DNA of 52,312 nt from Hymenobacter sp. ISL-91 (lineage in GTDB: Bacteria > Bacteroidota > Bacteroidia > Cytophagales > Hymenobacteraceae): contig NZ_JAGGPS010000006.1 of NCBI RefSeq assembly GCF_018613725.1, positions 1 to 52,312 on the forward strand, read 5' to 3'. A program made the translations under genes and the position numbers. Position 1 is the first letter of the stretch, and every line of letters begins with the position of its first letter. The notes under the pieces are model-generated. The model was not told where the DNA came from, ran no database searches, and was given only the letters and a program-made list of their open reading frames with translations. Positions 39,908 through 49,909 of the stretch are shown here, one piece after another.

Positions 39908-40978
39908 CTAGGCTGGCCCACCGGCAGCCGCCAGCCGGTCGATGGGCTGGTAATGCAGCCAGGTAAGCTCGGGAGCCAGATAACCGGGCCGCACGGGCTC
40001 TTCGCGCAGCAGGTCGGTACTGAGGTACTTTTTGTTGCTGTCGCAGAGCAGCGTTACTACGGTTGCCGCGGGGCCCAGCCTGGCCGCCAGCCGGATAGCC
40101 CCAATCACGTTGGCGCCCGACGAAATGCCGACGGCCAGCCCCAGCTGCCGGGCCAGCTGCTGGGCCACCAGAATAGCATCGCCATCGGAGGCCTGTACCA
40201 CCTCATCGAGCTCATCGAGCTGCACAATGGCCGGGATAAACTCGTCGCTGATGCCCTGGATGCGGTGGGAGCCTACCTTATACCCGGTGGTGAGCGTAGG
40301 CGATTCGGCCGGTTCGAGCGGATGAATATGTACCTGAGGGAAGTGCGTACGCAGGTAGCGCCCGACGCCCATAACGGTACCGCCCGTGCCCACGCCGGCC
40401 ACGAAAGCCGTGGGCTGCCGGCCGACGCTGGCCAGCTGGGCCGCAATTTCGGGCCCGGTGGTGCGGGCGTGGGCCTCGGCGTTGTAGCAGTTCTCAAACT
40501 GGCGTGTCAGAAACACGCGCGGGTCGGCGGCCGCCATGTCCTCTGCCAGTTCAATGCTGCCCAAAAAGCCCCCCTGGGCCTTGCTGACGAGTGTAACCTC
40601 GGCCCCCAACGAGCGAATGATGTCGCTTCGCTCCCGGCTCAGCCAGTCGGGCATGATAATGCGGACCGGGTGGCCCAGCGCCCGACCAATGGCCGCAAAG
40701 GCAATGCCGGTGTTGCCGCTGGTGGCCTCCACAATGGTGTCGCCGGGCCGGATCTGGCCCAGCGCGTAGGCCTTCTGCAGAATGTAGAGAGCCATACGGT
40801 CCTTGAGGCTGCCCGTCAGGTTGTAGTGCTCGCACTTGGCATAGATGGTGCCCGCCTCGCCTTGGTAGCGGTAGTGCAGCGCCACCATGGGCGTGTTGCC
40901 CACCAGCAGCCAAAACCGGTCAAAAGTGGTCTGTAACTCCGGTGCCAGAGTGGCAGCGGCAGTAAGTTGGGTCCACAT
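39908..40978 (-). CDS. Cysteine synthase-family PLP enzyme
   Basis: A 356-residue fold-type II PLP enzyme. The Schiff-base lysine is K59 in [14 protein letters not shown], the substrate loop is [12 protein letters not shown] (near 84), and the phosphate-binding loop [15 protein letters not shown] is near 195. [12 protein letters not shown] (near 285) and the final [12 protein letters not shown] block resemble O-acetylserine sulfhydrylases, and the sequence is close to CysK/CysM/CBS in layout. The N-terminus has a longer extension than CysK. I infer cysteine or cystathionine formation, but substrate selectivity is uncertain. ATG 40978. It lies 55 bases after the DsbD-like gene in the same direction, next to other thiol-related genes. 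Confidence 0.87.
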   Translation of the reverse strand: MWTQLTAAATLAPELQTTFDRFWLLVGNTPMVALHYRYQGEAGTIYAKCEHYNLTGSLKDRMALYILQKAYALGQIRPGDTIVEATSGNTGIAFAAIGRALGHPVRIIMPDWLSRERSDIIRSLGAEVTLVSKAQGGFLGSIELAEDMAAADPRVFLTRQFENCYNAEAHARTTGPEIAAQLASVGRQPTAFVAGVGTGGTVMGVGRYLRTHFPQVHIHPLEPAESPTLTTGYKVGSHRIQGISDEFIPAIVQLDELDEVVQASDGDAILVAQQLARQLGLAVGISSGANVIGAIRLAARLGPAATVVTLLCDSNKKYLSTDLLREEPVRPGYLAPELTWLHYQPIDRLAAAGGPA

Positions 40979-41033
40979 AGAATGGAGAGCTTAACGCTTG
41001 GTGCTTAGTGGTTAGGGCGTGGGCGGGGATGGC

Positions 41034-43274
41034 TTATTTACCGAAAGCCCGCAGGCCGCTGTCGAGAAAGTTCACGAAGTTGTCGGCGTCGTAGTTGGCG
41101 CCCTGGGGCGGGGTGAGCACCTTTTCGGTGGCCGGGTCGAGCAGCACGTAGTAGGGCTGCGAGTTGGCCTGGTAGCGGCTGGCCTGGAAGTCGCTCCACT
41201 TGTTGGCAATGGTGCGGATGGGCTTGCCGCTGAACGCCGACGTGGTGTGCTCGGCCACGGGCAGCTCCGTTTTGTCGTCCACGTACAGCTGCACCAGCAC
41301 GTAATCCTGGCGCAGGCGCTGGAGCACGCGCGGGTCGGGCCACACCGTGGCTTCCATCTTGCGGCAGTTCACGCAGGCGTGGCCGGTGAAGTCAATCAGC
41401 AGCGGCTTGCCGGCGGCCTGGGCAGCGGCGCGGGCTTCATCGTAGTCGAAGTAGGCATCGAGGCCCAGCGGCGAGTGGAACAGGTCGGCGTACTTGTGGG
41501 CCGGGCGCGGCGTGGCGGGGCCGGCCGAAACCGGGCCGCCGCCGAGCGAGGGCGTGTAGAGGTCGAAATCCTGGGTGTGCTGGGGCGGCAGGAAGGCGGC
41601 CACGGCCTTGAGCGGCGCGCCCCACAAACCCGGCACCAGGTACATGGTGAACGAGAGCGTGAGCACGGCCAGCAGCAGCCGCGTCACCGACAGGCCACCG
41701 GCCGGCGCGCTGCCGTCGTGGGCCAGCGGCAATTTGCCCAGCAGATAAAAGCCCAGCAGCCCGAAAATGATAATCCACAGCGCCAGGAATACCTCACGGT
41801 CGAACCACTCCCAATGGTAGGCTAAATCGACATTGGAGAGGAACTTAAGGGCCAGCGCCAGCTCCAGAAAGCCCAGCACCACCTTCACCGAGTTCAGCCA
41901 GCCGCCCGATTTGGGCAGCGCCTTCAGCCAGGTCGGGAACAAAGCAAACAGCGTGAAGGGCAGCGCCAGCGCCAGCGAGAAGCCCAGCATGCCGATGGCC
42001 GGCCCCAGGTACTGCCCGGTAGTAGCAGCCTGCACCAGCAGCGTCCCGATGATGGGGCCGGTGCACGAAAACGACACCAGCGCCAGCGTGGCGGCCATAA
42101 AGAACAGGCCCGTCAGGCCGCCCTGGTCGGCGCGGGCATCGGCCTTGTTCACCCAGGAGCTGGGCAGCGTCAGCTCGAAAGCGCCCAGGAACGAGGCGGC
42201 AAACACGAGCAGCAAGGCAAAAAACAGGAAGTTGAAGATGCCGTTGGTGGCCAGCTCGTTCAGCGCATCGGCCCCGAACAGCACCGTAATCAAGAGCCCC
42301 AGGGCCACGTAAATGACGATGATGCTGAGCCCGTAGATGGCGGCCCGGCCCACGGATTTGCTGCGCGAGTGGTCCTGCTTGGTGAAGTAGCTAACCGTAA
42401 ACGGCAGCAGCGGGAAGATGCAGGGCATCAGCAGGGCCGCCAGTCCGCCCACAAAACCCGCCAGGAAAATCGCCCACAACGACGAAGGCGCCTCCTCCGC
42501 TACCGGCGCCCCGGCCGGTAACGTGGCATCGGCGGCCGGCGCCACCGTAGCTCCGGCTACCTCCGACGCCCCCGTTGCAGCGGCGGTATCGGTGGCAGCC
42601 GGAGCGGTTGCAGCACCAGACGTTGGTACCACCTGGGCCTGGGCCGGCGCGGTAACGGCTGCGGCTGCAGTGGCTGGCGTGGTGCTGGTAGTGGGGGCCG
42701 CCGACGAAGCGGCCGGCGTGGTTTTGGCCGGCGTGGCCGTAGCAGGGGCAGCAGCGGTGGTTTTGGGCTCGGCCGCTTTCGGTTCGGCAGCCGTGGCGGG
42801 CGCCTCGGTGAGGGCGCTGGCCGGTACCGAAACGGTGATGCTGAATGGTACGTCCTCGGGCGGCAGGCAGCGCTGGTCGTCGCAGACCATGTAGGTGAGC
42901 GTGCCCTTGATGGTGGCCGTGGGGGCCGTCAGGCGCACGGTTTGGGTGAAGGTGGCCTGCTCCTCGAACGAGGAGATTTCCATGCCGAACATTTCCTCGT
43001 AGGCCGTGTGCGGCTTGGTGGCTTCCTTGGGCTTGCCAGTCAGCACATAGCCCGCGCCCTTCTCAAACTCGAACGAAGTAGCCACCGGCCCGCCCGGCTT
43101 CACATTCAGCGAGTAAATATGCCAGTTGGGGTCGATGTTGGCCGTGAAGCTCAGCGTGGCGCTGGCGCCGCCGGTGACCTTGGCCCCGAAGCTCCACTTC
43201 ACCGGCCGCAGAATCTGGGCTTGGGTAAGCCCGGCGGTGAGGAGCAGGCAGAGCAGCAAAAACAGTTTTTTCAT
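41034..43274 (-). CDS. DsbD-like thiol:disulfide interchange protein
   Basis: A 746-residue membrane electron carrier from the cytoplasm to periplasmic thiols. Signal peptide (1-19), then an N-terminal beta domain with C131 and C136 (VCDDQRC). An alanine/threonine/proline-rich linker of about 110 residues (152-264) follows, then the eight-helix CcdA-like domain with C285 in LLMPCIFPLLPF and the second cysteine in SFSCTGPIIGTLL. A C-terminal thioredoxin domain has C-V-N-C in TGHACVNCRKMEATVW (a less common active site than CxxC of W-C-G-P-C). The linker is much longer than usual for this family. It is followed by the cysteine synthase-like gene and preceded by a TlpA-type gene, so it probably supplies reductant to that protein. 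Confidence 0.93.
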   Translation of the reverse strand: MKKLFLLLCLLLTAGLTQAQILRPVKWSFGAKVTGGASATLSFTANIDPNWHIYSLNVKPGGPVATSFEFEKGAGYVLTGKPKEATKPHTAYEEMFGMEISSFEEQATFTQTVRLTAPTATIKGTLTYMVCDDQRCLPPEDVPFSITVSVPASALTEAPATAAEPKAAEPKTTAAAPATATPAKTTPAASSAAPTTSTTPATAAAAVTAPAQAQVVPTSGAATAPAATDTAAATGASEVAGATVAPAADATLPAGAPVAEEAPSSLWAIFLAGFVGGLAALLMPCIFPLLPFTVSYFTKQDHSRSKSVGRAAIYGLSIIVIYVALGLLITVLFGADALNELATNGIFNFLFFALLLVFAASFLGAFELTLPSSWVNKADARADQGGLTGLFFMAATLALVSFSCTGPIIGTLLVQAATTGQYLGPAIGMLGFSLALALPFTLFALFPTWLKALPKSGGWLNSVKVVLGFLELALALKFLSNVDLAYHWEWFDREVFLALWIIIFGLLGFYLLGKLPLAHDGSAPAGGLSVTRLLLAVLTLSFTMYLVPGLWGAPLKAVAAFLPPQHTQDFDLYTPSLGGGPVSAGPATPRPAHKYADLFHSPLGLDAYFDYDEARAAAQAAGKPLLIDFTGHACVNCRKMEATVWPDPRVLQRLRQDYVLVQLYVDDKTELPVAEHTTSAFSGKPIRTIANKWSDFQASRYQANSQPYYVLLDPATEKVLTPPQGANYDADNFVNFLDSGLRAFGK

Positions 43275-43314
43275 GCGGAAGGGAGGGTAGACGGGCAGGT
43301 AAGGTAATCAGGCA

Positions 43315-43429
43315 CGTTGTCATGCTGAGCTTGTCGAAGCATCTCGCGTGCAGTAGTAACTTCTGACATTTAATTAGCCTTGCACGCGAGATGCTTCGGC
43401 TTCGCTGTGCTGCGCTCAGCATGACAACG
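43315..43429. repeat. Long hairpin repeat (CATGCTGAGC family, copy 5)
   Basis: The left arm (43315-43352) carries CGTTGTCATGCTGAGC and GAAGCATCTCGCGTGCA, and the right arm (43381-43429) its complement with an insertion (GGCTTCGCTGTGCTGC). The inner motif differs from the CTCTACCGC form, so it is a separate variant. It lies between the DsbD-like and TlpA-like genes. Confidence 0.85.
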
Positions 43430-43444
43430 TATGGGCGTTTCAAC

Positions 43445-44635
43445 TCAGATTTTCAAATCCTGCAGGGTGGCGTCGAGGTAGGCGCCGCGCATTTCCACGC
43501 GCATGATGCGGCCTTGCTTGTCGAGCATCAGGCTGAAGGGAATGCCCAGGATGCCGTAAGCTTTGGCAATGTCGCCCTCGAAACCCCGGGTGTCCACCAG
43601 CTGGGGCCACACCATGCCTTCCTCCTTCATGGCCTTGCGCCAGTCGGCATCCTTTTCATCAAACGAGATGCTCACAATCTGGAAGTTCTTGCCCTTGGTT
43701 TCGTACACGTTGCGCAGGTGCGGAATTTCGGCCCGGCAGGGGCCGCACCACGAGGCCCAGAACTCCAGCAGCGTGTACTTGTCCTTGGGCACGTAGCTCG
43801 ACAGCTTCACCGCCTTGCCCTCGGGCGTGGTCAGGGTGAAATCCTGGTACTTGGTGCCGATGGCAGTGCGCTTGGCTTTCTCGGCCTTCTCGTTGAAGGC
43901 GGCCAGGCGCGGCGTGCCGGCCCAGCCCTTCGCCACGGCGGCCTGCAGCTCCTCAATCTGCTTCACGGTCATATCCACGAACATGCCGCTCAAAAAGTAG
44001 TTGGCCTGGTCGTAGGCCACCACCGATTTAGGGTTGGCCTTAATAAAGGCCATTTTCCGCTCGCGCAGCTGGTCGTTGAGCGCCCACTCCTGCTTCGCCA
44101 GCTTGATGCCCACCGGGGTGTTAAACTTGCCCTCCATCGCGGGGATGTGGAACTCGTCGGTGTACTGCTTATTCACGGCGGTCAGTTGCTTGCCCAGCGG
44201 GGCCAGCGACTCGCGCAGGGCCGCAGCCTGGTTTTCGGTGGCCGAGCCGGTAATGCGGGGCTGGGCCACTACCCGGTCGCGCTTGTAGTAGAAGGTGGGC
44301 AGGCTGTCGAGGTTGCCGGCGTAGCTGATGGGCGAGTTCTCCAAGTAGAAGCTCGACATCAGCCAGTTACGCTGGGAGGTCTTTTCTCCCTTCGGCGTTT
44401 TGTCGATAATAATGCGGTGCAAATCGGGGCCGGCCAGCTTGCCCTTGAACATAAAGCGGCCGTTTTGAATAACGGTGCTGTCGACCATGTGCGGGTCGGG
44501 CCATTGGGTGTCCTGCAGGTATACCTTCAGCCCGTCGGGGGCGTTGGCCACCCGGCCGTCGATGGTGTACTGGTTCTGGGCCACGGCCGAGCACGAGGCC
44601 AGCAGGAGGGAAGAAAGGAAAAGCAGGTTTTTCAT
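43445..44635 (-). CDS. TlpA-like thioredoxin with DUF4369-type N-terminus
   Basis: A 396-residue exported thiol-disulfide protein. Signal peptide with possible lipobox (LLLASCSAVAQ). The N-terminal DUF4369-type beta domain includes YTIDGRVANAPDGLKVYLQD (residues about 24-43) and GRFMFKGKL. A helical middle region (180-270) and a C-terminal thioredoxin/AhpC-TSA domain follow, with active site FWASWCGPCRAEIPHLR (near 302-318) and cis-proline in GILGIPFSLML. Bacteroidota TlpA-like proteins with this layout accompany TonB transporters and cytochrome or peptide systems. The redox partner is probably the DsbD-like protein encoded next to it. Confidence 0.92.
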   Translation of the reverse strand: MKNLLFLSSLLLASCSAVAQNQYTIDGRVANAPDGLKVYLQDTQWPDPHMVDSTVIQNGRFMFKGKLAGPDLHRIIIDKTPKGEKTSQRNWLMSSFYLENSPISYAGNLDSLPTFYYKRDRVVAQPRITGSATENQAAALRESLAPLGKQLTAVNKQYTDEFHIPAMEGKFNTPVGIKLAKQEWALNDQLRERKMAFIKANPKSVVAYDQANYFLSGMFVDMTVKQIEELQAAVAKGWAGTPRLAAFNEKAEKAKRTAIGTKYQDFTLTTPEGKAVKLSSYVPKDKYTLLEFWASWCGPCRAEIPHLRNVYETKGKNFQIVSISFDEKDADWRKAMKEEGMVWPQLVDTRGFEGDIAKAYGILGIPFSLMLDKQGRIMRVEMRGAYLDATLQDLKI

Positions 44636-44675
44636 GTCAGGGAAAAGGATGAGTAGGAATGGATGGGAAACCGCC

Positions 44676-44771
44676 TGTCATCCTGAGCGGAGCGAAGGAC
44701 CTCATCACACCTGAGCGGTCATAGCAGGTCTTTCAAGCCTAATAAGGTCCTTCGCTTCGCTCAGGATGACA
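44676..44771. repeat. Long hairpin repeat (CATCCTGAGC family, copy 6)
   Basis: TGTCATCCTGAGCGGAGCG and GAAGGACCTCAT on the left are mirrored by AAGGTCCTTCGCTTCGCTCAGG on the right, about 30 paired bases per arm. It matches copy 3 in its outer half. It lies between the TlpA-like and SusD genes, 20 bases after the SusD stop. Confidence 0.87.
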
Positions 44772-44791
44772 AGGGGGGGGCAAACAACTGG

Positions 44792-46120
44792 CTACGGGTG
44801 GTTGCGCACCATGCCGGGGTTGAAGCGCAGCACCCGCGCCGGAATTTCGAAGGTGTAGCGCGGGCTGCGGGGCGGCAGCGTTTCCAGCACCTGGCCTTCG
44901 GGGTCGAGGCGCTGGCCCGCGCCGGGCATGCGGCCCTGCTCGTCGAGGCGCTTCATGTCCTGCCAGCGGGTGCCGCGGAAGGGCAGCTCGCGGCGGCGCT
45001 CCAGCAGCACGGTGGCCAGGGCCTCGGGGCCGGTGCCCACTTCCAGCGGCTCGTAGCTGCCGGCATCGATGCGCTTTGCGCGCAGCTCTTCCAGCACCGC
45101 CAGCGCCTGGGCGGCCTGCCCGGCGCGGGCCAGTGCCTCGGCCCGAATCAGCAGCATTTCGGCGAAGCTAATGCCGTGAATGCCGTAGTCAAACCGCCCA
45201 TACACGAAGCCCGTCCCGATATCGAACGCCAGCAGCTGGGCCCGCAAGTCGTCGGGCTCGTAGAGGGCCAGCAGGTCAGGCGAGTAGTTCAGGAAGAAAA
45301 GGCCGCCAATATCATCGGCCTGCCGCAGCCACAGAATTTCGGGGTCCTCCGAGTCGACGGGGATATTGAACTCGTTGTAGTCGTTGAGCTGGTGGGGGGC
45401 TTGCAGGGCGTTTTCGGCGTAGGTTTTGGCGCCGGCGTAGTCCTGCATGTACAGGCTGATGCGCGCCAGCATCCCGTAGGCCACGTACTTGGTTACGCGG
45501 GCCCGATTCACGTTGGTGGGCGGCAGCACGGCGGCGGCGCGCAGCAGGTTCTGGCGCAGCGTGTCGAGCATTGTTTGCACCGGCATGCGCGGGGGCGTAG
45601 CGTCCGTCACGTCGATGCTCGTTACGAAGGGCACGCCGGGGTCGGTGGCGGCGGTGGCCGGGTTGTAGGCCTTGGCAAACACCGTGAGCAGGTTGAAATA
45701 CAGGTCGGCGCGCATCACCAGGGCCTCGCCCAGCACCTGCTGACGCTTTTGGGCCGTGCCGTCGGTAGCATCAAGCACCTGGCTGATGATGACGTTGGCG
45801 TTGTAAATGGACCGGTAGGCCGGGCCCCACACCAGCGGGCTCGATTCCTGCTCCACATCGAGGTTGGGGTTCCAGAAGTAGGCGTTGGCCAGGCTCGTGC
45901 CGGCCTGCTTGGTCAGGCTGGGCTCCTGCACGTCGTCACTCATATAGAGCATGGCCAGCGGGAAGGTCTGGTTCAGGGCCGGCGAGTTGAGTAGCAGCTC
46001 GTAGTCGGCTACCTGCTGGGGAATCACCAGGCCCTTGGGCTTCACGTCGAGGTACTTCTCGCAGCCCGTCAGGGCCAGGGCCGCCAGGGGCAATGCGGCC
46101 AGTAAACGAAGGTTTTTCAT
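44792..46120 (-). CDS. SusD/RagB-family outer-membrane lipoprotein
   Basis: A 442-residue surface-exposed lipoprotein that would cap the SusC channel and capture the nutrient. The signal peptide ends in a lipobox, ALALTGC (cysteine at 19). TPR-like helices carry typical blocks: YRSIYNANVIISQV (near 104), LGEALVMRADLYFNLLTVFAKAYNP (near 130), VAYGMLARISLYMQDYAGAKTYAENAL (near 219) and the C-terminal SFAEMLLIRAEALARAGQ, LLERRRELPFRGTRWQDMKRL (near 372). It lies 12 bases after the SusC stop, so the two are co-transcribed. The ligand is not clear from sequence; there is no adjacent glycosidase. Confidence 0.93.
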   Translation of the reverse strand: MKNLRLLAALPLAALALTGCEKYLDVKPKGLVIPQQVADYELLLNSPALNQTFPLAMLYMSDDVQEPSLTKQAGTSLANAYFWNPNLDVEQESSPLVWGPAYRSIYNANVIISQVLDATDGTAQKRQQVLGEALVMRADLYFNLLTVFAKAYNPATAATDPGVPFVTSIDVTDATPPRMPVQTMLDTLRQNLLRAAAVLPPTNVNRARVTKYVAYGMLARISLYMQDYAGAKTYAENALQAPHQLNDYNEFNIPVDSEDPEILWLRQADDIGGLFFLNYSPDLLALYEPDDLRAQLLAFDIGTGFVYGRFDYGIHGISFAEMLLIRAEALARAGQAAQALAVLEELRAKRIDAGSYEPLEVGTGPEALATVLLERRRELPFRGTRWQDMKRLDEQGRMPGAGQRLDPEGQVLETLPPRSPRYTFEIPARVLRFNPGMVRNHP

Positions 46121-46132
46121 GGTCGGGCGGGC

Positions 46133-49100
46133 TTAGAAGTTGGCGTAGAGCGACAGGCTGTAGAAGGGCTTGGGCCGCAGCAGGCGGGTACCGTCGCGCC
46201 GGTCGATGGCGTCGGGGTCGATGTCGTTGCCGCTGAACGTGTAGTTGAACGCGTTCTGCACCTGGCCCCGCAGCTGGGTGCGCTCCAGGCCCAGGTTGGT
46301 AAAGAAGGCCGACTTGAGGTTGTAGCTCAGCACGATGTCGCGCAGGCGGATATTGTCGGCTTTGCGCACGAAGTCGCCGGCGAAACCGTAGGCCGAGCGG
46401 GTGTAGTCGTCGAAGTAGCCGGGCTCGCCCAGGCCGGGCGAGAAGCCGGGCACGCGGGTCGTCTGCTCGTCGCCGGGCTGCTGCCAGTAGTCAGTAGCGC
46501 CCTGCTGCACGCGGCCGGCGCCGCCGATTCCCTGCACCTGTAGCGGGTCGGGGGCCTCCACGCGCATCACGTAGCCGCCGTAGTACATGAACAGGAAGTA
46601 CAGGTCGAAATTCTTGTAGCTCAGCTGGTTGTTCAGGCCCAGCACGTAGCGCGGCGTGGTGCTGCCCTTGTACTCCAGGTCGGCCAGCGTGATGCTTTCC
46701 GAGCCGGTGCCCGACAGCGTCAGCAGGCGCCGGGTGCCGTCCTGCCCAAAAATTTCGGGCTGGCCCAGCGCGTTCAGGCCGGCGTAGCGGTAGGCAAACA
46801 GCGCATTCACCGGGTAGCCCTGCTGCAGGCTGAGCACCGAAATCAGCGGGGCGCCATCGGGGTCGCCGGTCACGGTTTTCACCTTCGTTACCTCGTTTTT
46901 GTTGAACGAAGCCGTCAGCTGGGTGCGCCACGAGAAGTCCTGGGCCCGCAGGTTCAGGCTGTTCACGCTAAACTCGAGGCCCCGGTTGCGGATGGCGGCC
47001 GTGTTGGCGCGGTACTCATTGAAGCCCAGCGTGGGGTCGGCGGCGTACTGCCCGAAAATGTCGTCCGAGTTCTTCAGGTAGTAATCCACCGCCCCGTACA
47101 GGCGGCCGCCGAACAGCGCGTAGTCGAGGCCGGCGTTGTAGTTCTTGGTCTTCTCCCAGCGAATCGACTGGTTGCGGGGCGCCAGCACGTCGTAGTACTG
47201 CTGCACCGGGTCGAGGTAGTAGTTGAGGTCCGACGTAAGCACCAGGAACCGGCCGCTGTTGCTGGTGGGCACGTTGCCGTTCAGGCCGTAGGCTAGGCGC
47301 AGCTTCAGCTCATCCACCCATTCGGTGTCGTGCAGGAAATTCTCCTGCTTCATGCGCCAGTTGGCGCCCACCGAGTAAAACGGGTTGTTGCGGTACTCGG
47401 GGTCGGTCCCGAACAGGTTCGACTTATCGAGCCGGATGCTGCCGGTGAGCGTGTAGCGGTCGAAGTAGGTGTAGGCCGCGTTGCCGTAGAACGACACGAA
47501 GCGCTGGTCGTTGTAGCGCTCGTTGAAGTAGCTGCTGAACGGGAACGTGGCCGGGCTTGCGGTGGGCAGCGTTTTAAACACCGGCGCCCGGTACGAGGTC
47601 AGGTTCACCTGGTTGATGGGCTTGGCAATCAGCGTCTGCCCGTCATAGCCGAAGAAGGTGTTGGTGAAGTCGGAGTTCGTGATTTTGCGCACCTCCATGC
47701 CCGCCAGGCCCGTGATGGTGTGCTTGAGGTTTTCGCTGCTGTGGTTTGCGTTCAGCTGGCCGCGCAGCGTGTAGCTCTTGGTCTGCCCGTTCACGCGGGT
47801 CAGGAACGAGCCGCGGGGTAGGTCCGAAAACACCGGCACGCCGGTTACCGGGTCTTTGCCGGCCTTGTAGTTGAGCAGCCTCCGCACCACCAGCGCGTCC
47901 TCGGTCAGCAGCCGCGACTGGGTGCTGGGCTGGTCTTCGTACACGCCGCCCAAATCCAGGTTCAGCCAGTTGGTCAGGTCGGCCCGCAGCCGCCCCTGCA
48001 GGCGCAGCGTGGTCGAATTAAGCTTGCTGGTGCTGGCCGTCAGTTCCTGGTACGGGAAGTAGCGGCCGTCGTAGAGGCCCAGGGCCAGGTTTTGCTCGTT
48101 GAAGTCGTTGTTGATGCCCGTGTTGGGGTTGAGGCCCGGCCCCAGCGCCACGGGCAGGGCCCGGCCGTTCTCATCCACCAGCCGCTCATATGGCAGGAAA
48201 TTGTTCAGGTACTCGCCCGAAAGGCCGCTGGCCGATTGGAAAGGGCTTTTGGTGGTGGTGTTGGCGTAGCGCCCCCGGAACTCGAAGCTCAGGCGGTTCG
48301 TGAAACGGTGGGTGCTGGCCAGGTTCAGCAGAATCCGCTCGTTGCCGGTGCGCACCTGCTGGTCTTCCTCGCCCAGGTAGTTGAGGCCGATGAGGTAGGT
48401 GTTCTTCTCGCCGCCGCCGCTCATGTCGAAATCCACCTGCCGGGCCTGGCGGGCCCGGTAAAACAGCCGCTCGTACTCCTTCAGGTTGTCGTAGGCGCCA
48501 ATCTGGGCCACCCGCTGGTCGAGCACGCCCCGGTCAATCTTGCCTTCCTTGAAATCGAACACCGCGTCCTGCACCGGCGACGTGCCCACGCCGGCCCGCA
48601 GCCCCGCCCGCGTGGCGTCGGTCGAGAGCAGGTAGTCGCGCTGCAGGTTGGCGTAGTCGGCGGCGCTGGCGTAGTTGAGGTAGCCGAAGTCGGAGCGCGG
48701 CTGCACGCCGTAGGTGGCGCGCAAGCTGAACACCGGCGCACCCGATTTGCCGCTCTTGGTTTCAATCACAATCACGCCGTTCGAGGCGCGGGTGCCGTAA
48801 ATTGAGGCCGCCGCGGCGTCCTTCAGCACGTTCACCGACACGATGTCGTTGGGGTTGATGCTGCGGATGTCGATTTCGGTGGGGAAGCCGTTGAGCACAA
48901 TCAGCGGCTGGCGCACGGCATCAAACGTCGACACGCCCCGGATGGCCAGCTCGCCGGTCTGGCTGTTATACAGCAGGCCGGGCACCTTGCCCTCCAGGCT
49001 CTCCAAAAAGTTGCCCGTTACAGCCACCCGCTGGTCGTACTGCTCGCGGTTCAGCGAGGCCACCGAGCCCGTGAGGCGCTCCTTTTCAATCTCCTGGTAG

Positions 49101-49769
49101 CCGGTGGCCACCACCTGCACCTCGTCCATCTGGTTGCTGGTGGGCTGCAGCGGAATATTGAGCGTCGTGCGGCCCGCCACCACCTGAATTTCCTGGGTGA
49201 TGTAGCCGATGTAGCTGAAGACCAGGATTTCGCCCGCTTCGGCCTGCACCGTAAACCGACCGCTGGCATCGATCGGTGGTGCTGCCCCGGGTGGTGCCCT
49301 TCACGGCCACGGTAGCGCCCTCCAGCGGCTTCTGGTCGCTGGTGCTGCTCACTACGCCGCTGATGGTTTGCTGGCCCTGCTGCACCGAGGTTGTCGGGGC
49401 GGCGGCCGTCTCGCGGGGCTTCACCACAATCGTGTTGTCGGTGATGACGTAGGTCAGCGGCTGGTCGGCGAAGCACGCGGCCAGCACCTGCTCCAGCGGC
49501 TGCTGCCGGGCCGACACCGTGACGGGCCGGGCCTTGCGCAGCAGCTCCTCATTATAAATGAAGAGGTAGCGGCTCTGGCGATTGATTTCCTTGAACACCT
49601 GCGACAGCGGCGCGTTGCGCACCTCCAGGTTGATGTTCTGCGAATAAGCCAGCGCGTGCACCTGCAAACAGGCGGCCAGCGAAATCAGCACTGTGGTGCG
49701 GGCCACCCGACCAGCCCGGCCCGGGCTGCCGGTGGTGGCGGGCGCCAAGTAGCGTAGAGGGAACTTCAT
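46133..49769 (-). pseudogene. SusC/RagA-family TonB-dependent transporter with STN domain, frameshifted
   Basis: This would be a 1210-residue outer-membrane transporter if read through. The first frame (from ATG 49769) gives a leader with a hydrophobic core, an STN domain (INLEVRNAPLSQVFKEINRQ to VITDNTIVVKPRE, about residues 36-115) and the start of a carboxypeptidase-regulatory-like domain (TISGVVSSTSDQKPLEGATVAVKG). It shifts at 49268-49275, where ATCG is present twice: the expected D-A-S-G-R-F becomes D-R-C-Q-R-S. The second frame (46133-49249) continues with FSYIGYITQEIQ, plug domain (SIYGTRASNGVIVIETKSG) and beta-barrel to a final aromatic residue (LYANF). Removing one 4-base unit restores the frame exactly. 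As read, no full-length protein is made; a sequencing error or a slippage switch is possible. Confidence 0.88.
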
Positions 49770-49796
49770 AAGCGAGGGGAAGCAGTTGAAGTGAGG

Positions 49797-49840
49797 AATG
49801 TGAAGGGAATGTGCGGAATGTGGGAAATGTGCAGAATGTG
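49797..49840. repeat. 9-bp periodic repeat AATGTGnnn
   Basis: AATGTG appears five times between the FecR and SusC genes, mostly at nine-base spacing (minus strand CACATT). It lies 28-72 bases upstream of the SusC start, in the leader or promoter zone, and could be a regulatory array or simple repeat. Confidence 0.6.
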
Positions 49841-49909
49841 GCAGATGGGGTGACAGTAGGGTGCGGGGCCTGAAACTCATTCCGTCCGTGCTTCACAGTT
49901 GCCCACCTT

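Noticed and set aside
43391..45994. Long plus-strand frames opposite the TlpA-like and SusD genes
   Set aside because: Antisense shadows with H/G/V/L-rich composition; the minus strand shows clear signal peptides and family motifs.
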